Positions 17,035 to 23,581 of a DNA stretch of 64,000 nucleotides are shown in pieces. Below the pieces are notes generated by a model. The model did not search any database. It was not told where the DNA came from and was given only the letters and a program-made list of their open reading frames with translations. Position 1 is the stretch's first letter, and each line of letters starts with the position of its first letter. Both the position numbers and the translations under genes were made by a program. Source of the stretch: Streptomyces sp. SAI-127 (lineage in GTDB: Bacteria > Actinomycetota > Actinomycetes > Streptomycetales > Streptomycetaceae); NCBI RefSeq assembly GCF_029894425.1, contig NZ_JARXYJ010000001.1, forward strand, positions 9,072,501-9,136,500, in the 5' to 3' direction.

Positions 17035-17241
17035 GGCGAGGAAAGCGAGGGAGCTGATTTCAAGCCCCGAGAGGCAGTCGCTGAGAAGGAAGCACCCTCA
17101 TGGCCTCGCCACGGGCGGTACGGCCGCGGTGACCCGCGGGTGCCGCCCGGTGCGACGTCGACGGCGAGGAAAGCGAAGGGGCTGGAGCTTTGGAGGCCCG
17201 GTTTTCAGCCGGTGAGAAGGAAGCCCCTTCATGGCCTCGCC
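17035..17241. repeat. Two related hairpin-forming repeats
   Basis: Two copies (17035-17110, 76 bp; 17163-17241, 79 bp), each beginning GGCGAGGAAAGCGA and ending GAGAAGGAAGC(A/C)CC(C/T)TCATGGCCTCGCC. In each, GGCGAGG pairs with the terminal CCTCGCC, and an inner AGGGGCT/AGCCCCT type stem follows. The middles differ. They sit between convergent genes (fructosamine kinase and the TerD-like gene). They could be palindromic repeats, decayed ends of an IS200/IS605-type element, or structured RNA. Confidence 0.6.
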
Positions 17242-17258
17242 AAGACAGACGCTAGCAG

Positions 17259-19430
17259 TCACTCGGGGATCAAGTCGCGCAGATTTTCCGGGGTGATGAC
17301 CACCGAGTCCGGGTGCAGCCCCTCAGGACGCTCCAGGCCGATGTAGGTCACGGGCACGTCCGGCACCGACTCGGCGTCCCAAGCCGCCACGTCCGTACCG
17401 CCGTTCGCCATCAGCTCGGTCAGATACCCGACCGTGAGCTGCTCGCGCTCGACGACGGCGCGCAGCAGCGTCGCCACCGACACCCGGTTGCCCTCGACGC
17501 GGTTGTACGCCGGATGCCCCTTCAGGTACAGGTGCAGCCACTTGGCGTGCCAACTCCCGTCCTCCGCACGCCGGAACGCCAGCGGCAGCGCCACCCGGCC
17601 CGGCCCGCGCAGCTCCGACTTCATCCGCACGGTACGCGCCTCGAAGGGCCGCCCCCGCTGCTCGGCCTCGCGCAGCATGAACCCGAAGAACGACTCCTCG
17701 GCCTCCTCGAACCCCTCCCCGGAGTAGATGTTGACCTGCGGGACGATGTACGTGCCCCGCACCGCTCCGAGCCGCAGATTGATGAACTCCGAAGCGCCGT
17801 CAGGGGCGTTGGTGATGTCACCCGAGTGCTCGCCCTCCACCTCGCGGAGATTGGTGTACGACAGCCAGGACACCGTGTCGTACTTCGCGTCCAGCAGCAG
17901 CGCCGACAGGTCGTAGTCGGTGACCCGCTGCGCCTGCTTCCAGTACACGAAGAACCGCAGCAGCTCTCCGTCGACCGGCGAGACGGAGCCGCGGGGCAGC
18001 ACACCGAGTCCGGCCGAGGTGGCCCGCCCGCTGAGCGGAAGCGCCACGCCGAGGACGTCGGGGCCGACCAACAGCCGCTCCGGGGACGGGAGTCGACGGC
18101 CGATCTCCGCGTCGAGCGCGGCGATCAGACGCTCCCGGTCCGCCTCCGGTACGGCCGTACGCGTGTCGTCGGCGACATGCGCGCGGCCGAGACGGTTGAT
18201 GAACACCCGCTTCCGGCCCGTCTCCGCGGCCCGGTTGTGCAGGTACTCACGCACCGACAGCACGACCCGCCCGGAGACCTCCGAAGCGGTCTGGTCTACG
18301 GCGGCCACCACGGCGTCCCGCTCCTCCTGCGTGCGCGCGGTGCGCAGCAGCCGGTCCAGCGCGCGGAAGAGCCGGCCGGGCGCGGACTTGAGCAGCTCCG
18401 CCGCCCCGGTGACGTCGTCCGCACCGAGCAGTGCCTCGATGCGCGCGTCGAAGGTGTACGCCTTCTGCTCGCCCCGGGCGACGCCGAACACCTCGGCGGC
18501 ACGCGGCCACTGGGGGTACTCGTGCGGGTGCAGACGCTCGCCGAGCCGCTTGAAGGCCTCGCGGTGCGCGAGGACGTCGGCGAGCTTGGCCGGGGCCGCC
18601 GCGACGACCGAGTCGAGCCCCGCGAGCAGGGCCCGGCGGGCCGGCCGCGACAGCGCGCGGAACCGGGTCGGCTCCTGGAGGGACACATCCCCGCCCGACA
18701 GCGCGCAGGCGAGCCGCAGCACATCGGTGACGGTGTCCAGCAGCAGACCGGAACCCGCCTTCAGCCGGGCCTCGTTGACGACGGCACGGTTCTCCCGCAC
18801 CGGGATCTCGTCCGGCTGGGGCCCGTCGGCGCAGTGCTCGGCGAGCACCTTGAGGTCGGCCAGGTGCTCGTCGCCGAGCGGCGTGGCGCTCCCGGCCAGC
18901 GCCAGGTACAGGGCGGTGACCTCGTCGTCCAGGGCGCCGCCCAGGTGCAGGACCGTCAGCCGGTCGCCCACCGCGGCCGTCAGCTCGTCGTGCGCGGCGA
19001 GCATCTCGTCGTACGTGTGCTGGTAGTTGCCGTACGACGGCAGCGTGAGCAGGTTGATCACACCGTTGCGCAGCTGGGTGAGGACGCCGGAGCGGGCCTT
19101 GCCGTCCTCCAGGGCCTCACGCACGCAGCGCATCCAGAACTCGAAGGTGTCCGGGACGTTCGCCGGGAAGTCCTTGAAGTAGACGTTGTGCCGCACATGG
19201 TCGCCGGCCATCTCACGGACGGCGGCGAGCGTGGGCACGGCGGTGTCGACGACCGTGGCCTCCGACAGCCCCGACAGTCGCCTCAGCGCACCCGCCGACA
19301 GCTTGAAGCCGACGGACATCAGCGCGGCGTCGAACTGCCGCGCCGCGACGGCGCCCTCCCCGACGGGACCCGCGGGGGAGGGGAGACGGAGGGTGTGCCG
19401 GATGACCAGGCGTTCCAGACGGTGGACCAT
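17259..19430 (-). CDS. Large protein with a C-terminal TerD-like domain
   Basis: 723 residues from ATG 19430 (a GTG at 19466 would add 12). The N-terminal about 450 residues are helical with no motif I can name. The C-terminal part (about 500-680) looks like a TerD/calcium-binding stress domain: DYDLSALLLDAKYDTVSWLSYTN split by SALLLD, then GDITNAPDGASEFINLRL and YIVPQVNIYSGEGF. It may belong to the Streptomyces/myxobacterial family named after MXAN_6230 and SCO0854, though I see no RING finger here. The protein is cytoplasmic, with no signal or membrane segment. The role is probably in the poorly understood ter-type stress/signalling systems. A perfect 18-bp palindrome covers the start codon. 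Confidence 0.7.
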   Translation of the reverse strand: MVHRLERLVIRHTLRLPSPAGPVGEGAVAARQFDAALMSVGFKLSAGALRRLSGLSEATVVDTAVPTLAAVREMAGDHVRHNVYFKDFPANVPDTFEFWMRCVREALEDGKARSGVLTQLRNGVINLLTLPSYGNYQHTYDEMLAAHDELTAAVGDRLTVLHLGGALDDEVTALYLALAGSATPLGDEHLADLKVLAEHCADGPQPDEIPVRENRAVVNEARLKAGSGLLLDTVTDVLRLACALSGGDVSLQEPTRFRALSRPARRALLAGLDSVVAAAPAKLADVLAHREAFKRLGERLHPHEYPQWPRAAEVFGVARGEQKAYTFDARIEALLGADDVTGAAELLKSAPGRLFRALDRLLRTARTQEERDAVVAAVDQTASEVSGRVVLSVREYLHNRAAETGRKRVFINRLGRAHVADDTRTAVPEADRERLIAALDAEIGRRLPSPERLLVGPDVLGVALPLSGRATSAGLGVLPRGSVSPVDGELLRFFVYWKQAQRVTDYDLSALLLDAKYDTVSWLSYTNLREVEGEHSGDITNAPDGASEFINLRLGAVRGTYIVPQVNIYSGEGFEEAEESFFGFMLREAEQRGRPFEARTVRMKSELRGPGRVALPLAFRRAEDGSWHAKWLHLYLKGHPAYNRVEGNRVSVATLLRAVVEREQLTVGYLTELMANGGTDVAAWDAESVPDVPVTYIGLERPEGLHPDSVVITPENLRDLIPE

Positions 19431-19442
19431 TCCGGAATGGTC
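19425..19442. promoter_or_regulatory. Perfect 18-bp palindrome over the TerD-like gene start
   Basis: GACCATTCCGGAATGGTC reads identically on both strands and includes the ATG at 19430-19428. If functional it could be an autoregulatory operator or a start-masking hairpin; chance is also possible. If GTG 19466 is the true start it would lie inside the gene. Confidence 0.35.
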
Positions 19443-19520
19443 GCAGAGGTGTTCGACCCGGCGCACCGGAGTTTTCGGGGCCCCGGTCTTGCGGGCCCGG
19501 GTCCTCCGTGGGCCCGGGGG

Positions 19521-19904
19521 TCAGGACTCCTGGCCCTGCTTCTTCTCCTTGATGCGCGCCGCCTCCTTGCGGACCTCCGCCTGCGTGGCGCGCTCCTTCT
19601 CCAGCCAGTCGGGACTGTCCTGCCGCAGCGCCTCGATCTGCTCGGTGGTGAGGGCTTCGGTGACCCCGCCGCGTGCGAGGCCCGCGATGGAGACGCCCAG
19701 CCTGGCCGCGACGACCGGGCGGGGGTGCGGGCCGTTCTGGCGCAGGTCCTGGAGCCATTGCGGCGGATTGGCCTGAAGTTCGTTCAGCTCGGCGCGCGAG
19801 ACCACGCCCTCCTGGAACTCCGAGGGGGTGGCGGGGAGGTACACACCCAGCTTCTTCGCCGCGGTCGCGGGCTTCATCGTCTGGGTGCTCTGGTGCGACT
19901 TCAT
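19521..19904 (-). CDS. DUF5997 family protein
   Basis: 127 residues, soluble and highly charged, ending in a Lys/Glu-rich helix (EVRKEAARIKEKKQGQ). It begins MKSHQSTQTMKPATAAKKLG. The pattern LGVYLPATPSEFQEGVVSR ... NPPQWLQDLR is characteristic of DUF5997, an actinobacterial family of unknown function. It diverges from the LysR-like effector-domain gene 58 bases away, a pairing commonly kept in Streptomyces, which suggests a shared role. Confidence 0.8.
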   Translation of the reverse strand: MKSHQSTQTMKPATAAKKLGVYLPATPSEFQEGVVSRAELNELQANPPQWLQDLRQNGPHPRPVVAARLGVSIAGLARGGVTEALTTEQIEALRQDSPDWLEKERATQAEVRKEAARIKEKKQGQES

Positions 19905-19962
19905 GGAGTCCAGACTATCGGCCGCGCACGAGACCTCCGACCACAGTGGGTAACCTTGCCGC

Positions 19963-20757
19963 GTGACAGACTCGCCAGAACCCCCCTCCTTCCGGCTCGC
20001 CTACGTCCCCGGGGTGACGCCCGCCAAGTGGGTGCGGATCTGGCACGAGCGCCTGCCGGACGTCCCCCTGGAACTCCTCCAGGTGAGTGCCCAGGAGGCC
20101 TCCGACGTGTTGCGCGACGGCGGTGCGGACGCCGGTCTCGTACGGCTGCCGGTCGACCGTACGGTGTTCAGCGCGATTCCCCTCTACACCGAGACGTCGG
20201 TCGTCGTGGTCCCCAAGGACCACGTGGTGACCGCGGCGGAGGAGGTGACCCTGGAGGACCTGGCCGACGAGGTCGTCCTCCACCCCCTCGACGACGTCCT
20301 CGGCTGGGACCGGCCGCCCGGCGAACCGGCCTTCGAACGCCCCGCCACCACGGCGGACGCGATCGAGCTCGTGGCGGCGAACATCGGGGTCCTCGTCGTC
20401 CCCCAGTCCCTGGCCCGCCTCCACCACCGCCGTGACCTCACCTACCGCCCGGTCACGGACGCCCCGCAGTCCGACATCGCCCTGTCCTGGCGGGAGGACG
20501 CCACGACGGACATGGTGGAGGACTTCATCGGCATCGTCCGGGGGCGGACGGTCAACAGCTCACGGGGACGCACCCAACCGGAGCCGGAACGCAAGCAACG
20601 CCCCGAGAAGGGCGCCGGCCGCAAGCCCGCGGCGGGCGTCGGGAAGGGCGCGGGGCGGGGATCCTCCGGCGGGGCCAAGGGTTTCCGCGGCGGGTCCGGA
20701 TCCGGCAACTCAAAGGGCACGGGCGCCCGACGCGGCAAGCCCAAGCGGAGGGGCTAG
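19963..20757 (+). CDS. LysR-type substrate-binding domain protein lacking a DNA-binding domain
   Basis: 264 residues from GTG 19963. Residues 8 to about 190 match the effector-binding half of LysR regulators (FRLAYVPGVTPAKWVRIW, DAGLVRLPVD, TSVVVVPKDH, ADEVVLHPLDD, GVLVVPQSLARL). There is no N-terminal winged helix, so it cannot bind DNA in the usual way. The tail (about 205-264) is a low-complexity Gly/Lys/Arg-rich stretch that could contact nucleic acid. It diverges from DUF5997. It is probably a ligand-sensing or adaptor protein; the ligand is unknown. Confidence 0.8.
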   Translation: MTDSPEPPSFRLAYVPGVTPAKWVRIWHERLPDVPLELLQVSAQEASDVLRDGGADAGLVRLPVDRTVFSAIPLYTETSVVVVPKDHVVTAAEEVTLEDLADEVVLHPLDDVLGWDRPPGEPAFERPATTADAIELVAANIGVLVVPQSLARLHHRRDLTYRPVTDAPQSDIALSWREDATTDMVEDFIGIVRGRTVNSSRGRTQPEPERKQRPEKGAGRKPAAGVGKGAGRGSSGGAKGFRGGSGSGNSKGTGARRGKPKRRG

Positions 20758-20811
20758 CCTCCTGGGACTCGGGGCCCTGACGTCGTGAGCCTGGCGTCGG
20801 GAGCGTGGGGG

Positions 20812-21010
20812 CTGTGAGTCCAGAGCGTGGGGCCGGTGGCGGTGACTGGGAGCCGGAGGCCCAGGGGCCAGGGGTCGGAAGCCGGGGCTGTGAGTCCAGA
20901 GCGTGGGGCCGGTGGCGGTGACTGGGAGCCGGAGGCCCAGGGGCCAGGGGTCGGAAGCCGGGTCTGTGAGTCCAGAGCGTGGGGCCGGTGCGCGGTGATC
21001 GGGAGCCGGA
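20812..21010. repeat. 76-bp tandem repeat, about 2.7 copies
   Basis: Copies start at 20812, 20888 and 20964. The first two differ at essentially one base; the third diverges after about 28 bases. The unit begins CTGTGAGTCCAGAGCGTGGG. Since 76 is not a multiple of three, it is unlikely to be coding. It fills the gap between two convergent genes and may vary in copy number between strains. The rest of the gap to 21197 shows nothing recognisable. Confidence 0.85.
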
Positions 21011-21197
21011 AGCTCCGAGCCCGGGCTCCCAGGAGTTGGGAGCCCAGGGCTGCGAGTCGGGTCCCCGCGGCGTCACGGCCCCTCCGTCCCACGGCCGCGG
21101 TCCGGTCCCCTCAGGCGGCGCCGACGGTGGTGATCCCGGTCGTGCCGTGCGAGCCGCCCCAGCGATCCGCCTGCACCCGGACGCGCGGCTCGCCGCT

Positions 21198-22367
21198 TCA
21201 GTCGCTGCCGAACAGCCCGTCGGCCCCGAACGCCACCCGCGCGAACCGTTCTCCCATCCGCCGGTGCGTCGCCGCGTCCGGATGCAGGTCGTCCGGTAGC
21301 GGCAGCTCCGTCGAGTCGCTCTCCCCGTACAGCTCGCGCCCGTCGAGGTAGTGCAGGTTCGGGTCCTCGGCGGCCCTCTGCTTCACGATCCGGGTCAGCT
21401 CCTCGCGGATCACCTGGAGGGTCAGCTTTCCGCTCGCGCGTTCCGCCGGGTCGCCCAGCGTCCTGAATCGCAGCCGGCCCTCGCCGAGCTCGCTGACGTC
21501 CGGGAAGCAGGGCCCCGGGGTGTCCTCGTGGATGGGGCACAGGATGGGCGAGACGACCAGCAGGGGCGTGTCCGGGTGGCCCTCGCGGATCGTGTCGAGG
21601 AAACCGTGCACCGCGGGACCGAAGGCGCGCAGCCGCATCACGTCGTGGTTGACGATGTTGATACCGATCTTGACGCTGATCAGGTCGGCGGGCGTGTCCC
21701 GTACGGCCCGCGCGGTGAACGGGTCGAGCAGCGCGCTCCCGGCCAGGCTCAGGTTGATCAGCTCCACCCCGCCCAGCGTCGCGGCGACCGCGGGCCAGGT
21801 GTTCCTGGGGCTCGCCGCGTCGGAACCGTGGCTGATGGAGCTGCCGTGGTGCAGCCACACCCGGCGATCAGCGGGCGGCGCGGTCTCGACGGGGGCGTCG
21901 GTGCGCAGGGCGATCAGCTCGGTGGTCTCGTTGTGCGGCAGCCAGATCTCGACGTCCTTGACCTCGCCGGACAGTCCGTCGAAACGGACGGTGCCGTGCG
22001 GCCCGGGCCGCACCTCGGACGTCCCCTCGGCCATGTCGATGGTGATGACGTTGCCGCCGAGCACACTTCCCTGCCCGGCCGGCCGCCCGTCGACGACCAG
22101 GTCGTACACGCCGTCGGGCCGGGGCGGCGCACCCACATACGTCCGCTTGGTCGGCAGCGCGTCCAGCTCCACCGCGGTGGCCCGGGTGCGGAAGACCAGC
22201 CGTACCCCGGCGGGCTGGGACTCGGCCATCGCCAGCTGCCCGTCGGTGTTCTGGGCGCGCGCCCGGGCGGGCAGCCGGTGCGGCAGCACCCCGTGCTCGG
22301 TGTGCTCCACGTCGAGGGCGCCGCGCAGCAGGTCGGCGGTGACGGGTGTGGTGATCCAGTCGTGCAT
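21198..22367 (-). CDS. SGNH/GDSL-type hydrolase
   Basis: 389 residues from ATG 22367 (GAGG just upstream). The N-terminal about 170 residues form a beta-rich domain. The C-terminal hydrolase has block I HHGSSISHGSD with the nucleophile Ser, GSALLDPFTAR, block III GINIVNHD, and the Asp/His pair in LPLPDDLHPDAATHRRMGE. No signal peptide, so it appears cytoplasmic. It should be an esterase acting on acyl or acetyl groups of a small molecule or sugar. Five bases separate it from the TetR-type gene upstream, so the two are one operon and TetR probably controls it. Confidence 0.85.
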   Translation of the reverse strand: MHDWITTPVTADLLRGALDVEHTEHGVLPHRLPARARAQNTDGQLAMAESQPAGVRLVFRTRATAVELDALPTKRTYVGAPPRPDGVYDLVVDGRPAGQGSVLGGNVITIDMAEGTSEVRPGPHGTVRFDGLSGEVKDVEIWLPHNETTELIALRTDAPVETAPPADRRVWLHHGSSISHGSDAASPRNTWPAVAATLGGVELINLSLAGSALLDPFTARAVRDTPADLISVKIGINIVNHDVMRLRAFGPAVHGFLDTIREGHPDTPLLVVSPILCPIHEDTPGPCFPDVSELGEGRLRFRTLGDPAERASGKLTLQVIREELTRIVKQRAAEDPNLHYLDGRELYGESDSTELPLPDDLHPDAATHRRMGERFARVAFGADGLFGSD

Positions 22368-22371
22368 GTCC

Positions 22372-22953
22372 TCAGCCTGTCGATGGAGGGGCGGGCCAGT
22401 TGCGCAGCAGCGAGTCGAGGGCGTCCAGGATCCGCGTCCAGGACTCCTCGGAGTCGGGCGAGCTGTGGCTGAACCCTCCTGCCCCCTCCAGGCTCGCGTA
22501 GCCGTGGAAGGTGCTGCCCAGCAGCCGTACGGCATGTGTCTGGTCGGGTTCGGGCAGGTCGTAGCCGCGCAGGATCGCCCGCATCATCTGCGCGAGCCGT
22601 ACGCCCGCGCTGGCCGCCGCGGCCTCGGGGTCGAGCCTCAGCCGGGCGGCGGCGGCACGGCCGGGGTGTGCGTGGGCGTAGTCGCGGTAGACGTTCGCGA
22701 AGGCGGTGAGGGCGTCCTTGCCGGCCCGTCCGGCCACCGCGTCGGCGGAGAGGTCGGCGAGCTCCTCCAGGGCGAACAGGGCGATCCGGGTCTTGAGGTC
22801 CTGGGAGTTCTTCACGTGCGAGTACAGGCTCGCGACCTTGACGCCGAACCGCCGGGCGAGCTCCGAGACGGTCACCTGCTCGAAGCCCGTCTCGTCGGCC
22901 AGCTCCGCGCCCGCCCGGACCAGTCGCTCCGTGGTCAGCCCTACTCGTGCCAT
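22372..22953 (-). CDS. TetR-family transcriptional regulator
   Basis: 193 residues from ATG 22953 (GAGAGG six bases upstream). The N-terminal helix-turn-helix covers residues 10-55 (LADETGFEQVTVSELARRFG, VKVASLYSHVKN). The C-terminal half resembles the WHG-type ligand domain (LLGSTFHGYASLEGAGGF). It is cotranscribed with the SGNH hydrolase and diverges from the FBP-domain gene. A 10-bp-arm palindrome lies in the shared promoter gap, 35 bases upstream, and is the obvious operator. The effector is unknown. Confidence 0.9.
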   Translation of the reverse strand: MARVGLTTERLVRAGAELADETGFEQVTVSELARRFGVKVASLYSHVKNSQDLKTRIALFALEELADLSADAVAGRAGKDALTAFANVYRDYAHAHPGRAAAARLRLDPEAAAASAGVRLAQMMRAILRGYDLPEPDQTHAVRLLGSTFHGYASLEGAGGFSHSSPDSEESWTRILDALDSLLRNWPAPPSTG

Positions 22954-22987
22954 AGCAGTCCTCTCGTTTGCCAGAAGCAATTATGCA

Positions 22988-23010
22988 TTTGCCTAAAGCT
23001 TTTAGGCAAA
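22988..23010. promoter_or_regulatory. Palindromic operator in the TetR/FBP divergent promoter
   Basis: TTTGCCTAAA (22988-22997), a GCT spacer, then TTTAGGCAAA (23001-23010): perfect 10-bp arms. It lies 35 bases before the TetR gene and 14 bases before the FBP-domain gene, so binding could control both. A further half-like TTTGCC lies at about 22967-22972. Confidence 0.75.
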
Positions 23011-23023
23011 CTAGCGTGAGGAT

Positions 23024-23521
23024 ATGGAACCGCTGACCGAGCAAGAGATCCGTGCCGCCTTCGTGAACTGCACCAAGGGCGAGGCGAAGCGGCTGTCCGT
23101 ACCGCGTGACCTGGCCGAGCGTCCCTGGGAGGACCTGGACTACCTCGGCTGGCGCGATCCGCAGGCCCCCGACCGCGCCTACCTGGTGGCCAGGCTGGAC
23201 GGCCGACCGACGGCCCTCGCGCTGCGCGGCTCCGCCGCCGGCTCCTGGCAGACGCGGCGCAGCATGTGCTCGTTGTGCCTGACCACCCACTCCGGCGGGG
23301 TCTCCCTGATGGTCGCGCGGAGGGCGGGCAAGGCAGGGCAGCAGGGCAACTCGGTCGGCGCCTACATGTGCGACGACCTCGCCTGCTCGCTGTATGTGCG
23401 GGGCAAGAAGGACGCGGGCGCCGGTGCGCGGCTGCACGAGACGCTCACCCTGGACGAGAAGATCCGGCGGACGGTGACGAACCTCGCCGCCTTCGTCGCC
23501 AAGGTGACGGGCGCCGTGTAA
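23024..23521 (+). CDS. FBP-domain (treble-clef zinc finger) protein
   Basis: 165 residues. The C-terminal half has a zinc-binding pattern: CSLC in RRSMCSLCLTTHS (about residue 85) and later YMCDDLACSLYVRG (about 119), as in the FBP (fibronectin/elongation-factor-G-binding protein C-terminal) family found next to TetR genes in actinobacteria. It is probably cytoplasmic and ribosome/EF-G associated by family analogy. ATG 23024 has GAGG upstream. It diverges from the TetR gene and shares the operator. Confidence 0.82.
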   Translation: MEPLTEQEIRAAFVNCTKGEAKRLSVPRDLAERPWEDLDYLGWRDPQAPDRAYLVARLDGRPTALALRGSAAGSWQTRRSMCSLCLTTHSGGVSLMVARRAGKAGQQGNSVGAYMCDDLACSLYVRGKKDAGAGARLHETLTLDEKIRRTVTNLAAFVAKVTGAV

Positions 23522-23581
23522 GGCGCCCGCGCCCTGGGGGAGTTCAGCCGGGAAATTCACTCGGGGCTTCACTCGGGGACT

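Noticed and set aside
17313..20435. A 1040-codon open frame on the plus strand
   Set aside because: It is the antisense shadow of the TerD-like and DUF5997 genes; its product is a low-complexity Arg/Gly/Val-rich string without motifs.
20812..21010. CRISPR-like array
   Set aside because: Units are directly adjacent with no unique spacers; it is a simple tandem repeat.
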